Source of the DNA: Daphnia pulex
Taxonomy: Eukaryota; Arthropoda; Branchiopoda; Diplostraca; Daphniidae
Reading direction: 5' to 3'
Length of the DNA stretch: 64,000 nucleotides
NCBI RefSeq assembly: GCF_021134715.1
Contig: NC_060020.1
Span: 7,254,001-7,318,000 of the forward strand
Shown in pieces: positions 25,404 through 38,041 of the stretch (position 1 is its first letter; each line of letters begins with the position of its first letter). The position numbers were made by a program, and so were the translations under genes. A model generated the notes under the pieces. It ran no database searches, was not told the DNA's origin, and was given only the letters and a program-made list of their open reading frames with translations.

Positions 25404-28400
25404 ATGGCGGCTTGCTGGAATGTTATTAATACTGAGTGGGATCCAGATCAAGAGACTGTCAATTTTGGTACAAGGCAGTGTGTTGTAGTCGATTCAGCTA
25501 TCTTTGATGTTGTTACATTGGCCACAGTAGAATGCACCAATCCTGTAAGCAATAACTTCAAGTTTTTATAATTCTGTTTTCTAACTGTAAATTTTAAAAA
25601 TATTTCAGGGGACAAAGTCTGAACCAAGAGTCAATGGAAGCATGTGGGAACAATTTACCGTTCTGGCAGTTGATAGCTATTGCCATATTCTCACCGACAA
25701 CTGCCAGACTGTTTTAAAAAGTTTCTCTTTGGATTCATTCCCAAATTGTTTGGGCTGGTCTTTGGATGGAAAATTCCTGTTTATTGTCACAGAAGGAGGC
25801 TTCATGAGTGTAATCTACATTCCAGACAGCTTGCTGCTTGCAACTATGCCTTTGCCAAACTTTAGTATTCCAAACCAGGCAGTTTACATTACCGTAAGAA
25901 AGGATGAAGTTCTTCTGCTCAATAGCAGTGGGGTTTTGTTGAGGTAAAGAAAAACAGGCAACCAATGATTAAGAAAGCATCATATTATTAGTGTCAAACT
26001 AATAACAAAACTTCCTTCATTCTAGATTAAGCAATTTGAATCTTGAAAGTCTTGCAACAGCCTTGTCCAATAAAAATGGACCAAAAGCTCAAGAAATTCA
26101 GAGTGCAATGAAACAAGAAGTTGTGGAATGTTTACTAAAAACAAAGGTATTTTCTTCAGGTTTTAGAATGTATTTTTCTCTTCTAGTTTACTCACAAAAT
26201 ATTTTTCGATTCACCAATTCTACTTTATGTGTAGGTAACAGCTGCAACAGTAATTGATTACTTAAACGGCGATGCCCTTCTGGTGATTGGTAGTATTCAC
26301 GGAATTTTCCTTTGGGATTTTACGAAAAACGTGATTGTTACTGGTGCACCTTTGAGCTGTATCTTACGGCAAATTGAAGCAACTAGTTGCAGCAAGTAAT
26401 AGTGATTTTCTCGACTTATGATATGCCATTTGTTGTGCAAACACTTAACATATATTACGATGAAGGTTCATAATCGCACTGGACGATGAGGGTCGATTGA
26501 TTTGCTACGACGTCGATTTTCTTTTGCCTGTTTACTACATTGAATCGAACGGGCAATTTGTGTTTCTTGAGCTTGATAAAACGACCAAGCGCATTTTGAC
26601 CACAGACTTGTCCGATATGGAAAATCGATCGATCATAATGAGATCATTCAAAGGTAACATTTCCAATCTCGTAGTGTCTTAATCAATCCTTACTAACGAA
26701 CGAATTTTCAGGATCTGAGATAGAATATCGAGTTCTTGTAAGCGATTTCTGCTATTTGATTTCGTCTTCAAGTAAGCAGAATGACATCATGTTTATTGAG
26801 GGTGCACGTGACAGGGACGGAAATGTAACTACTTTGCGAATAAGGAAAATGGCAGAAGGACGACCAATTGATAGGTAAATTCCCAGTAGTATTTCTCGAT
26901 TTTGTTGTCAACATCAGAATTGCTTATTTTCCAATTTAAGGTTAAGACGATTAATCGCGCGAGGGAGATTTGACGAAGGGCTTCACTTTGCTCAAAATTT
27001 CGACTTGGATATGCAACTAGTATACACCGCTAAAGCCACCCGGCTCTCACATGAATTATCTGTTTGGGCAAATACGAAGCCGGAAGTAATTTCTGGCAAA
27101 TTTAAGGATTTCATCGACACGTTAGACTGCATTACTGAGCTTCGGTTCGTGGTAGAAAGTTGTTTGAAATGCGCCCCTACTACCGTTGAGTACATCCGTA
27201 GTTCGCTCTCATATGCCAGGAAAAGACTAAATCTAAACAAAAACAAGGTAATTACCATATTCAAATTCCCAAACTTTCAAATAATTTCGTACGATTAACG
27301 GTTATCCCACTTGTTTATAGGACGAAGAATGTGAGCGGGTACCGTACATTTTGGAAGTGTGTAACGTCCAAGAGAAGCTCGATACGTTCGAATTAATCTA
27401 CGGCCAGAAATTGATCCAATATTGGTATACTATCGACATGAAGGATATGTTCAACACTCTAATAGAGATTTTAAACCTGGTATGTTATTTCATTTTTAAA
27501 TAAAACTATTGTGTCATTTCTTCATCATTTCCGTCATTTATTTTCAGGAAGAAATGACCAGTGCTCTAATCCTGTGGCAAAGGCATAGTGTTGAAATTGT
27601 CACTGATCCTGCCTTCGGAGAAGAAGAAACGCTTCAACTTCTTGGAAGTATACCTTCGGATATGAATTCGACCATCCTTCTACCTTGGCTTCAACACGTT
27701 TTGCCAAGTTTGGTTCAATTTGACAGCGAACGCATTCCACTGGTGATTGACTGGATCATCAGAAAAGCTGCGTAAGTGAATTGGTGGAACATTCTATTTT
27801 TTGGGCAATTTATATGTGTTTACCTGTTATTCTTTCCCGGTGCAGTTCTTTCGAAAGTACTGAAAGACAAGAATGGCCCCGAAATGCCCTCAAATTCGCC
27901 GACATTTTGCTAACGTCTTTAAAGAAAGTGAGTGATTCCCCTGATGGCCCAATGGCACCACTATTTGATTCAATCCAAGACCTCAAGGAGATGGTTGTAC
28001 TGTATGAAAATTACAAAATTCCTATTACCTTCAGCAAATTTACTCAGGTACGAGTTTTGTCTCATTTTCAGACTGTATTTTATCTTAATTTAAATCGTAC
28101 CTCAGGAGAACAAGTTGGCTACAATCATTCTCCTGTTGAATTGGCTGCCGACAGCTGCAGACGTTGGTCCGTTTTTGGATGTGTTTCTGTTGCCATTTAT
28201 GCGTCGACGAGCCATGGACATTGATGAGAGCATATTTCACTACATCTTGGTACTACTATTCTAATTTCGGCACAGACGGTCCGCTACTATAACATTTTTA
28301 TCATATGTTCCGTTAGAATTTACTTCACAACTCTGTGAGTTGGTGGCATAGTGGACAAGCACAATGGGAACAAATTGTTGCTACATTGATCACTTACATT

Positions 28401-31400
28401 AAGAGTATTGAGGTATTTTATATTTTTAACAACTTCTCATCAGTGAACTTCAAGCCTTCCGTTTTGTCCAGGTCCAAGCCAAATCCATACTTGCTGCACT
28501 TTGCCAAGCCCCCGTGCCTTGGAGTTCGACAGTAACAGAACTTGCAGAGAAAGGGAAAAAGCTTGAACATCCGCTAGCCGAGAAAATTAAAGAAGAACAT
28601 TCCATTGTTCCCCTTAAAACGGTCTTACGACACTACAATATTCATGTCTTCGATTTGACTGATACGCTTCTCATGAATTGCATCGTGCGGAATATTCTGA
28701 AGGTATGTTGTTGACCAAGTTGAAAACCAAAATGCTAATCGCATGACTAATTTATTATATTTTTGCAGCAACAAACAAAGGACTGCCTTGAACACGCACT
28801 CACTGTGGCAATGACATCGAGTGCAATCGCTGAAAATAACGTACGCACGACCTACCTTACAAGTTTGATGTGCAGTGACAAGCATGATCTGATTGTAGAG
28901 ACGCTAGGTCAAATGTCAAACGATGAACGAGCTGACTGTTGCCGGAATCTCATGTATTTTATTGAAGGCTCTGTTAATTCATACGTTAAAAAGTATAAAG
29001 TTTGTTTCATTGTAAAATTTCTGCTTTGCTGCTATCGATATCTAATATTGCACTTTCTTCTTACAGGCCTAATCAGATGACTCAAAAGCGAGCTGATGCT
29101 TGCATGAATTGTCTCAACGGAATTTGGAAGAGTTACACATCAACAAACAAACAACAAATCGTCAGTAGTTGGACTGATCGTATTTCAGATTTGAGAAATG
29201 TACATCGTCTAATGTCTCACGGTGTGGCTATATCTACGAACAGCTACTGTTACCTGAAAGAGCGGCAAAATACTTTGCGTAATTTTTGCAATTTTCTCAT
29301 TGAGAAGGAAGTGATGGACTACACGGAGCTGAACAGTGTTGCCCACCTCTTGTCGCTTCCCGAGTCATTTGCTCTACAAGAACAAATTCTGTGTGCACGG
29401 TCGTCTGGAAAAGACGAAGTGATGGTGACCTGTTCACAAAGGTTGTTAGTTTGCCTTGCAGGTACAGAAATGGCCGAAGCTTGTTACTTAGCAGCACAGT
29501 GTTTGAACCAAAGTAGCCACGCTCACGATACGATTGAACTCCAGAGTCAACTAGCCGCTAAAGCTGCAACATACTGTTCAAGTGAATCTTTGATGGATCC
29601 CAGTGAACTTTGCTGCCTGGTCAATTTAAGGAATCTCATTCTGAAGCGTTCCTCGGCAGTTGGCACACCTGACATTTACAGCAGCATTTCATCTTTGGGA
29701 GTTTATCAAGATTTTACAACACCCATTCTCAATCGCGATATTATGAAATATCTCTCTACAGCTCAAGCTCGAGTATTGCCATGTCTTGAACTTACCAAGG
29801 GAACCAATTCGATTGTGGGTCTGTCAGCCCGAGTCCAAATTTCAGAAGCAGCCGAGGCCTTGCGGGAGTTTGCCAAAGAATGTCTTGGTGTAATCCAGGT
29901 GTTGCGGGGCTGTCGACAGTTGATGCCTGCTCTCTATTTGGCGTACGCCTCGGACTCGCTAGTTCATCTTATGTTTCTTCAGCTACCTAATCTGGATTTG
30001 GTGGCGGTATACAATAAGACCATCTCCAAGCATTTTGACGAGCTATCTTCCCAACTTCTAGTTCGAGTGATGACTGCAAATCGACCTGATATCCCAGATA
30101 TGGCACTAGCTACTTCATGCCTTTTGATTCTGGGACCCACCGAAGGCTTTAAATATCTTGGTGCGTATATGAAATTATTTGTTTTGTTTTCTATTTTTGT
30201 CTAAATTTTTTTTTACTCGTGTCTCTACTATAGTGGATCTTGTTAAGCGTTCCACATCTGATCGACGTCGGGTTTTCTACATTGGATTTCTTGGCCGTTT
30301 GCTTTTTAAACTTGCGGCAACAGGCGGCGAAGAAGAAGAGTTTTTTGATTCCGTTATCCTTCGCTGTCATTGGAGTATGAAGCTTGCACCTTTCGGGATT
30401 CACGTCCAGAGTAAGCATTGCTCTGTTCAGCTAAAATGATTTTAAACCTGCAATGTATTAATTATTTTTTTTTTAATTACTTTTTTTTTGCAGTACCGCC
30501 AGTCGACGAAATGCTACCAATTATGGACACTTTGGTTACTTTAGAGGACGTTCCACTCGAACTGATAAGCTCATTTTGCTCGAATTTCCCTTTAAATCTC
30601 AGTGCGGCGTATATTTCTAGAGCACAGTATCTGATCGTATCCACGGATGCTACTAATATGAAAGGAAGAATTGGCAAAATCCACGATGTTTTGTCTCAGC
30701 TGGCACCAATCGAAGTTCAAAAACTGGTTCAAAGTGTACGCTGCAAAGTCAGTCCTTATAACTATGAACTGCTCTCCTGCTTATTGGGAATTCTGTATGA
30801 CCTGCAACCTGATGCGCTAGAAGTCAAGACAATGCTAGAGCTATTGGAGTTCCTGTCTTGCTATGAAAGATCCGTTCCACCAGGAATCATGGAACAACAG
30901 ACTTCATTTTATCGACTTCCTGGTTCGGATGAATGGCCCCAAAAACGTTTGCCCATGTACTACCAGATTGATTCCAGCTTGGCTAAAAACATCTACTATG
31001 AAGAATTTCACATTTCCAACTGGACTATTTGGTATAATTCACCTTCCCTTCTACCAATCAACCGCGACGAAATTTGTATGATGGCGGTCAACAATACTGT
31101 TAAACGCTATAACAAGGATTATCTAGATCAGGTAACATAAAAAAGTACATTACTCGCCGATTTATAAAGTGTTTATGCTCAAAATTTAATTTAATTTTTT
31201 AAATATTTGTTTTAATTCTTTTTATTTTGAAAATCAAGGCCCAAGTTGAGTCCGTATTCCACAAAATCAAACAATGTTTAGATTGTATTAGTACTGTTTC
31301 TCGGGCTGCAGCTTGCGCTGGAGATATTACACAAAGACTGACCACTAGCCCTGAAAATTATTATGCCGCTGAATTGCACATGCAACAGTGCGAGAAATGG

Positions 31401-32984
31401 AAGAACGAAAATGATCCGTCAGGTATGTTATATCGCTGTGGTTTTATAATTATGTGAACTTCTCCTTGAAATGCTTTTTTAATCTTAAAGGTGTTGCCGC
31501 CTACAATAAAAGTGTCAAAGTTCATCAAAGGGTTCAAACTGAAGAGAGTTTGGCATACTTTAAGTTGTGGAACAAGCGACATGAAACACTGACTCCATAT
31601 CCTGAGCGTCTCATTCGTTCTCTGTTTGAAGACTGTGGCACTCCTGATCGGTTTCAAGATATTAATTCTGCAGCAGAAAATATTTGCCAAATATTTAACT
31701 TGAATCTGAAGGTTCTAAAGCATTCAATGATGCAAGAATGGTTGCCTATGATTGAACAATATCAGCAAGAAGATTTTTATCAACCTTATGGAATGGAATC
31801 AAATGGAGCTGCACAGTAACTATTTAAAGTTTCCTTATGTTAAAGGACTGATTATGTAAATAATTGTTTTTTTTTTCATCTTTTAGAGATTTAAGTGTTG
31901 AATTACAAAATAAGCAAAATTTGGAACGCGTGATTTGCTTGTTGAGCGGTTCTGATTACGTTTCGTGGGTCGCATATCTCCGTGAAAAAGCTTTAAACGA
32001 CGAAGAACGTCCAGCTGTCCGAATGAGGGCTTTAACGGCTCTGCAAGCTGCTTTAACTGAAGATCAAATGATGGAACACATGGAACTCCATTCCTACACT
32101 TTAAATTTACGCATTAAAGTATTAAACTTCTTGAGTCGCCTTGAAGTTCTGGGTTTGGTTTATAAGGTACTGTATGCATCAACGTATGCGTTTTCCGCCT
32201 GTCGTAACTATACTTTTCCCTATTTCTGCTGAACTTTAAACATCGTTATACAAACTTTCTTTTCCATAAACAGGAAGACGAATTTGAAGTGACAGATAAA
32301 GCAGATTTGATTCGCGCTTTACTTCAGAGTGGAGCTAGTACTCAGCGTTGCATTACTTTGGCCATGGATCTGGCAACTTGCAACATTATTCAAGATGCTG
32401 ATATTTGGTCCAGTATTTTAGAGCGAGTGGTCAAGTTCAACCTGCTCGAAACGGCTCATTCTCTCATCAAAGATATTTCAGAGATTCGATATTTATGGAT
32501 CAATCCAGTTATGGCACCTGTATGGAACTTAATCTTACAAGCGCCATTCAAGCAAAGTAAGCAAATGCATCAAACTGAAAAGATGAGAAGAGCTTTTGCT
32601 ACCCGTAAATATTTGTTTAGATAGCAGTGATGTAAACTGCTGCATTTCCGCCCTCGAGATGCTGTGGAGTTGCCCAATTCTCGAAGATATAGATTTGGAT
32701 TCTCTTGAAAAGTGCGTCCTCAACCATGATTACCCATATTTGGCCGCCTTACTATTGCCATTCATCAGAAATAAGAAACGGTTAGACTTAATTCAGGTAA
32801 GATAAAGTAATGTTTTGCAAACAACAACAAAAATTATACTAATAATTTTCGTTTTATTTATCATCTTATTTAGAAATTGCAAGGTTTTGGGACATCAGAG
32901 ATTTTAGAAAAGAAACTATTCGAAAAATGTCCAACATTTCCTTATCTAAATCTAATCAAATCACTACTTTCACACAACTCATAG
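25404..32984 (+). CDS. KNTC1: Kinetochore-associated protein 1 (Rough deal/Rod), RZZ complex subunit
   Basis: 23 coding exons and 1,987 residues; the human protein is about 2,209. Exons: 25404-25544, 25609-25943, 26026-26146, 26235-26395, 26466-26653, 26712-26874, 26941-27247, 27321-27479, 27548-27771, 27846-28047, 28106-28249, 28317-28412, 28472-28702, 28769-28992, 29067-30160, 30234-30410, 30494-31131, 31239-31422, 31491-31815, 31887-32166, 32274-32556, 32621-32796, 32874-32984. Phases agree throughout. The N-terminus begins MAACWNVINTEWD and reads as a beta-propeller (segments such as LGWSLDGKFLFIVTEGG), followed by a long alpha-helical solenoid. Rod with ZW10 and Zwilch forms the RZZ complex, which recruits Spindly/dynein and the spindle checkpoint to unattached kinetochores. 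The start follows a polypyrimidine acceptor one base upstream, so the 5' UTR is probably spliced. An AATAAA lies at 33,071. Identification rests on overall family resemblance rather than a catalytic motif. Confidence 0.88.
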
Positions 32985-33197
32985 TCTGGAATCAGGACTC
33001 AATTCAGTGATTCTTATTGTTATTGGGTGTGCTGAAATCCAAAATTCAGAAAATATATAATCAAATATTAAATAAAGGCCTAAAGGATTTTTGTTTTTTA
33101 ATTTTCCTTGTAATTGATTACAACGTATCGGAGTAAGACAAAATTTACTGTATTATCAACAAAGTAATGTAAGAAAACTTCGAAAAAAATTAGAATT

Positions 33198-34262
33198 TCA
33201 AATAAAAATCGGGTGAATTTTGCGAATATCCAATTTTTGACGGCAGCTTGGGCACTGTTGTGTAGTTCCAATTAGCTTTTTGATACAGGGACCGCAAAAC
33301 AGATGTCCACAAATCGTCGAATGCATCTGCTGGTTAGCTTCCTTGACTTGAGACAACGAGTCAAGACATATGGGGCAGTGTATTCCATGAGAACCTCCTT
33401 CTTGGACTGTAGGGGGTGCAGATGCCGGCGGAGCTTGGAATACGACAGGATTTTCTGTTGAAACTGAGCAACGCATATTTAATTGCATATCATTTTTAAC
33501 ATTTACTTCAAATAACAAATAATAATCATACCAGATCTACTTGAAAATGTAGAACGAAGATTTCTTGGTGCCAATACTCTGGTTCTTGGTGGGCTACTAC
33601 CTAACATTATTGGGAGATCAGATAAGTTGGTTCTTCGTGATGGGTTCACTATATCTTCCTACAGAAAAATGAGTATTAATTGGGTTGCATCAGTGAATAA
33701 TAATAAATGTGTTTTTTTTAAATATACACATACATACCAAAACAACAAAAACTTCATCATCCAAGTCACATGTTAAATCAACTTCTAATGGCCTTCTAGC
33801 CCTAACAACTGGAATTTGAGGTTGTACTGCAGGAGTTATTAGATCAACAACTTGAACATTATTTTGTTCATTTTCTGGTGTAATTGGAGTAGTTGGATTT
33901 CCTCCCTCATTCTCTCCAGTATTTGCAATTTGAATTTCAACCTCAGGCACAACAATAGGCACAACAACATTAGATTGCCTCGCAGTTCTGGCGCGTCTGA
34001 CAGTAGTTGCTGAACTTCTATACACAAGGAGTCATCTATGAATCCGCTGATATCAGTAAGTCAATGAATATTAATGTGAATACCTAGAAGGTGCAACTCT
34101 CCTTGTTGGAGCTTCACCTGATGATGTAGAAGCTGCGGCAATAACATTGTTTATCATTGCTATTGAAGGTGTTGTCCGACTAGATTGAGACCTTGTCACT
34201 CTGTCTATTGCAGTTCTAGTCGATCGTTTCACCGTAGTTTTCACTTTAGTTGTTGGGCTCAT
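33198..34262 (-). CDS. Rnf4: RNF4-like RING E3 ubiquitin ligase with SUMO-interaction motifs
   Basis: Four exons and 283 residues: 34084-34262, 33738-34017, 33532-33658, 33198-33463. The C-terminus is a C3HC4 RING from CPIC at residues 225-228 through CGHLFCGPC to CPSC, ending at IHPIFI close to the chain end, as in RNF4. The middle carries hydrophobic-acidic SUMO-interaction candidates: VQVVDL and VDLTCDLDDEVFVVL, plus a weaker VPIVVPEVEI. The N-terminus is basic and Ser/Thr-rich. By family, RNF4 (Drosophila Degringolade) binds poly-SUMO chains through such motifs and ubiquitinates the modified protein in the nucleus. The gene is head-to-head with SENP8. It could be another small RING protein, but the SIM-then-terminal-RING layout argues for the SUMO-targeted ligase class. 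Confidence 0.82.
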
Positions 34263-34717
34263 TTTTTTACAATTATGATTGCTATTAATAACACGTGAGG
34301 TGTGTAATGACCACTTATGAAATTTTGAAAGAAAATTACAGAATATTCTCGTCTTTACTAATTTAAGCGAAAATTCTAATAACGAATGATTTTCCCCTTT
34401 CAATGCGAATTACACATAAGTAAAATGTGCTTAAACTAGGATTAACCAGACTACCAAAGGCCACGACACTCGACAGGAGAAAAATCGGAACAACAAAGGA
34501 GACAGACTTAACCACAGCAGATAGCAGAGTGGCCAAACTACAGAATTTGAAAAGTAACAATTGTTAATAAAGAAAATTTTGCATTGACCTATTCTATTAT
34601 AAAATTAATAACTTAATTTTTTAAAATAAAACTGTGAACCATACTCGTTTTCTAACTTTCTTAAAACATTTTGAATTTTACAGACGGGAACAAATACATA
34701 AATCTGAAACATTGCAG

Positions 34718-34846
34718 ATGGTGATATTGCTATTTTTCGTTTTTTTCGCCTGCTTCTTATCATTTGAATTTTGCACACCTGAAACCACAAGTACTGCACA
34801 ATGCACATGCTGTGCAAACATCTGTAATTCTAATTCTAATAAGTAA
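34718..34846 (+). CDS. Possible 42-residue secreted cysteine-rich peptide
   Basis: A short frame with an N-terminal hydrophobic stretch typical of a signal peptide (MVILLFFVFFACFLSFEF), followed by five cysteines in about 20 residues, including CTCCANIC. It lies between the divergent RNF4-like and SENP8 genes, in the SENP8 orientation. No homologue is recognised and no splice site is needed. It may equally be chance in SENP8 5' flanking DNA. Confidence 0.2.
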   Translation: MVILLFFVFFACFLSFEFCTPETTSTAQCTCCANICNSNSNK

Positions 34847-35051
34847 CTACAGTTTATCCTCTGTGAAAGTAATGATCTAATTAAAAATATTTTTAAGTGT
34901 TTAAATAATAAATATCAATTGTATTTGTCCAAAATGTAGGTAGCTGACGTTATCAGGACTTCAGTAATAAAATATTGTTGCTAACACCTGATCCAGCACA
35001 CTACTGATTGTGTTAATAACACTTTATAACTGTATCAAGTTCTTTCCAGCC

Positions 35052-35672
35052 ATGTCTGATAATGAAATTGTATTGAATTATCATAATTCTCTTTTGAGAA
35101 AATCAGATGTGGATCTTCTGAGAAATCCGCACTGGTTAAATGATAGGTTAATTGGTTTTTGGTTTGAATATCTCGAAAATTCCATTCTGGATGAATCAGT
35201 ATGCCTAGTCTGCCCAGAAGTTTCACAGTTTATCAAACTTGGAGAATTATCAGAAACATCTGCATTTGTTGATCCACTTAATTTGCACTCAAGATCTCTA
35301 GTTCTATTGCCTGTAAATGATTCTGTGTTATTGGATCACCCAGGAGGGTCACATTGGAGTTTACTTGTTTATGACTGTTTTGCCAAGAAGTATTACCATT
35401 TTGATTCTTTAATTGGATCCAACTTGAACCATGCCAAGAAAATTGCATATAACTTGAATCTGTCCAATAAGATTGTTGAAGTTAGATGTACCCAACAGCA
35501 GAACTCTTTTGATTGTGGAGTGTTTGTTTGTTGCAATGCCGAAAATATCATGAAGCATTGTTCAGTGAACAAAGGTGAATTAAAATCTGTTTCCCCACTG
35601 AGTATTGATGTTTTTAAAAATCAAAGGAACCATATGCTTCAGGTTATATCAACTCTGTTATGTAACTGTTAA
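35052..35672 (+). CDS. SENP8: Sentrin-specific protease 8 (NEDD8 protease, DEN1/NEDP1)
   Basis: Intronless coding region of 206 residues, close to the 212 of human SENP8. It is a C48 cysteine protease: the catalytic triad is visible as His101 (GGSHWSLL), Asp118 (HFDS) and Cys155 (NSFDCGVFVC), with the oxyanion glutamine in the preceding QQQ (148-150). The N-terminal DVDLLRNPHWLNDRLIGFWF matches the substrate-entry region of the family. By family it processes NEDD8 precursor and removes NEDD8 from cullins and other proteins. The start at 35,052 follows an acceptor-like CTTTCCAG and gives the usual family N-terminus; an in-frame ATG at 35,010 would add 14 residues. A polyadenylation signal lies at 35,679-35,684, only a few bases after the stop. 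Confidence 0.9.
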   Translation: MSDNEIVLNYHNSLLRKSDVDLLRNPHWLNDRLIGFWFEYLENSILDESVCLVCPEVSQFIKLGELSETSAFVDPLNLHSRSLVLLPVNDSVLLDHPGGSHWSLLVYDCFAKKYYHFDSLIGSNLNHAKKIAYNLNLSNKIVEVRCTQQQNSFDCGVFVCCNAENIMKHCSVNKGELKSVSPLSIDVFKNQRNHMLQVISTLLCNC

Positions 35673-35799
35673 TTGATCAATAAAATTCTGTGAAATTAAA
35701 TTAAAATTCTAGAGCATTTGTATATTTCATTGTGACCTACACTGTACCAAAACAAATCATAGATTTAGTTTTCCAGTAACAGAAATATAGTTGTGAACA

Positions 35800-36866
35800 T
35801 CAATAAGGAATAATATTCCCATCCCACCCAATGCACTTCCCTGTATCTTCAACTGAAAGCTTATCTATGATAGTCATCAAAAAGTTCACGGATTTTTCGG
35901 CAGAAAACAGTTTGTCAGCAGGGACACCTTTATGATAAGGACGGGAAAGGTCCGTGTCGACAGTTCCTTCAAAATAAACAAAAAGAATTAGCTTTCAATA
36001 AAACACATTATTTATCATTATTACCTGGATGCATCGCTACACATATTACTTTAGATTTCCCTCGCCCCAACTCAATACTTAAATTTTTTGTCGCCATATT
36101 CAGTGCTGTTAAATAAAAAGGTTTGGTAATTTGATTTGCTTTAGTAATTATCAGAACACTATTTCACCCTGGATTTTCCATTTATACCTGTTTTTGACAG
36201 TCTGTAGCTGTACCAACCCCCAATTTGATTATCTATTCCATTTAATAGTAAAATAGTAATAAGAATCAGGTTATCCAATGCATTAATTTTATATTGGGGA
36301 AAAAACTTGCCAGATATGGATGATACTTTAGCTGTCATGTTGACTAGGATTCCAGAATGTTTTTTTCCAGACTGATTTCCAAACAAGCCAGAACTTTTCA
36401 ACAACAATGGTGAAAAATACTTCGCAGTTAAAAGTGGTCCAATTGTGTTGGTCTCAAAAGTACTTCTTAGTCCCTGTGTAATTTTTCAAAAACTATGAGT
36501 TTTCCTTGATAATTCAAAATTACTTGTAATAATAAATAATACTTCAAAAGAAACATCACGTAAGCTTGTTTCTCCTTTTCCAGAAGGATGTAGAATAGCA
36601 CTACAGTTTAAGACAAGATCTAGTTTTCCACCGGATTTTTCTGTGATTATTGGAACAATTCTTTTGATATTATCCTCTTTTGTAATATCAACATTTATAA
36701 GCACAAGTTTCTTAGGAAATTGTTTTTGTATGTCAAGAAGCACTGCTTCATTTTCTGCACCTCGACTGGTAGCTATTACTTTTGCCACATCAGCTCTAGC
36801 AGTTAAAACTTTGGAAAACTGAAGACCAAGTCCCTTTGAGGCACCTTGAATTAGTGCAACTGCCAT
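35800..36866 (-). CDS. Short-chain dehydrogenase/reductase (C-factor/sniffer-like)
   Basis: Five exons and 259 residues: 36543-36866, 36311-36473, 36188-36232, 36025-36105, 35800-35966. The cofactor-binding turn GASKGLG is at residues 8-14. NCSA stands in place of NNAG after beta-4. The catalytic Tyr172-x3-Lys176 is in the segment GGWYSYRLSK, and the C-terminal loop reads AMHPGTVDTDLS. This is the layout of classical SDRs of the CsgA/C-factor and sniffer group, which are NAD(P)-dependent carbonyl reductases; the substrate cannot be told from sequence. The gene is head-to-head with DNAJC24 across 365 bp. Intron 2 (36,233-36,310) begins with GCAAGT; using the GT four bases downstream would create an immediate stop, so a GC donor is required. 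Confidence 0.85.
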
Positions 36867-37231
36867 CGATTAACAACAAGAACTGCTAAAATTTTTAATT
36901 GCCTCAGCTCAAGCTCAACTTATATAACAATAACATTCAAAAACAAGCAGACGCCTTTTCGACCTTTTCGGCATTTCATTTGTTTATCTAGACAAAAAAC
37001 TAAGCAACGTAAGAAAATTAGACGTGCCTGTTTATTTGTAACAATTTTTAGGTACAGCAATTTAAAATACTTATCTTTTCTGTTTTTAAATTAGAAAATC
37101 GTTTATTATTTTAATGGAAAATGGACTGTTTTATTATTAGATGACAACATTGCCACGTTACTTTGCATATGCAGACGATCTTTAGTGAAATTATTTGTTC
37201 CAAACAAACTTGTTGACACTGAGCTATATAA
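36867..37231. promoter_or_regulatory. Shared divergent promoter region, dehydrogenase / DNAJC24
   Basis: A 365-bp AT-rich gap between two start codons pointing away from each other, so both promoters and 5' UTRs must lie here unless either gene has upstream untranslated exons. No clear TATA box position can be assigned. Confidence 0.5.
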
Positions 37232-37645
37232 ATGGATACTATCGCGGATTTCCCAGACTTTTATCGAGTTTTAGGTGTTGAGTCAGATGTCAGTTCGGCT
37301 GAGATGAAACTAAGATATCACCAGCTTTCTTTGAAATATCACCCCGATAAAAATCAAACTGCCACCAACGAGGACTTTCTCAAAGTTAAATTGGCCTTCC
37401 AAGTTCTTAGTGATCCTAATCTGAAGCAGCATTACGATTTGCAATATGTAGCACATAAAAACAAATCTGTCACAATCCACGATCAGTTCTCCCTAAGTGA
37501 ACTCAATTTCGATGGCTGTGTGTACGAAACAAATTGTCGTTGCGGTGGAAGTTTCATTTTATTCAAGGAGGCCACTGAATTGTCCTTAGCAGCTATTTAT
37601 GTTACCTGTGACACATGTTCTTTATGCATCTCAGTTAACTTATAG
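37232..37645 (+). CDS. DNAJC24: DnaJ homolog C24 / diphthamide biosynthesis protein 4
   Basis: Single-exon frame of 137 residues. An N-terminal J domain (about 10-75) carries the HPD tripeptide at residues 37-39. It is followed by a DPH-type zinc-binding domain with the paired cysteines of CRCGGSF and CDTCS near the end. This J-domain plus CSL zinc ribbon layout defines DPH4/DNAJC24, which supports electron transfer and chaperoning in diphthamide synthesis on elongation factor 2. Length matches the family (about 150). It lies divergently from the dehydrogenase and upstream of RPS28. Confidence 0.92.
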   Translation: MDTIADFPDFYRVLGVESDVSSAEMKLRYHQLSLKYHPDKNQTATNEDFLKVKLAFQVLSDPNLKQHYDLQYVAHKNKSVTIHDQFSLSELNFDGCVYETNCRCGGSFILFKEATELSLAAIYVTCDTCSLCISVNL

Positions 37646-38041
37646 CTGTTAACCTATGTATGCATTACTCAACTTTGTTGGCTGTTTTTTGCGTGTAAAA
37701 ATTTGTTTACTTTCCACTACTGTATTGCCGTTACTTACGAGGCTGTGAAATTCATATTGTTGTAAAAATACTATTTATGTTCACTCAGTCAATTTTGTAA
37801 TTCCCTTTTTTTTTTTAGAAAAAAAAAACAAAAAAAAAACACTTTAGTTTTTCCGCTAGGGTTAATTTGGCCTCTGGCTTTTCAACCCCTTCCCCCTTTG
37901 AAGTAGCCATATAAAAAGCGAATCGTGTGCTCAAATAGTCCTCTCTGACAACGTAGCATAGCAAACCTATTTCCTCTCCTCGTTTTCGGTCTTTTGGTCT
38001 CTACTGCATTTCTTGGTCGCCGCCATCAAACTTCTCTTGAA
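37646..38041 (+). promoter_or_regulatory. RPS28 promoter and 5' UTR with TATA box and TOP-like start
   Basis: A TATAAAAAG box lies at 37,910-37,918. About 29 bases downstream, at 37,939-37,947, is the pyrimidine run TCCTCTCTG, fitting a 5' terminal oligopyrimidine transcription start as used by ribosomal protein genes. The proposed 5' UTR up to the ATG is itself pyrimidine-rich. The left part holds an A/T-rich homopolymer patch around 37,807-37,842. Confidence 0.6.
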
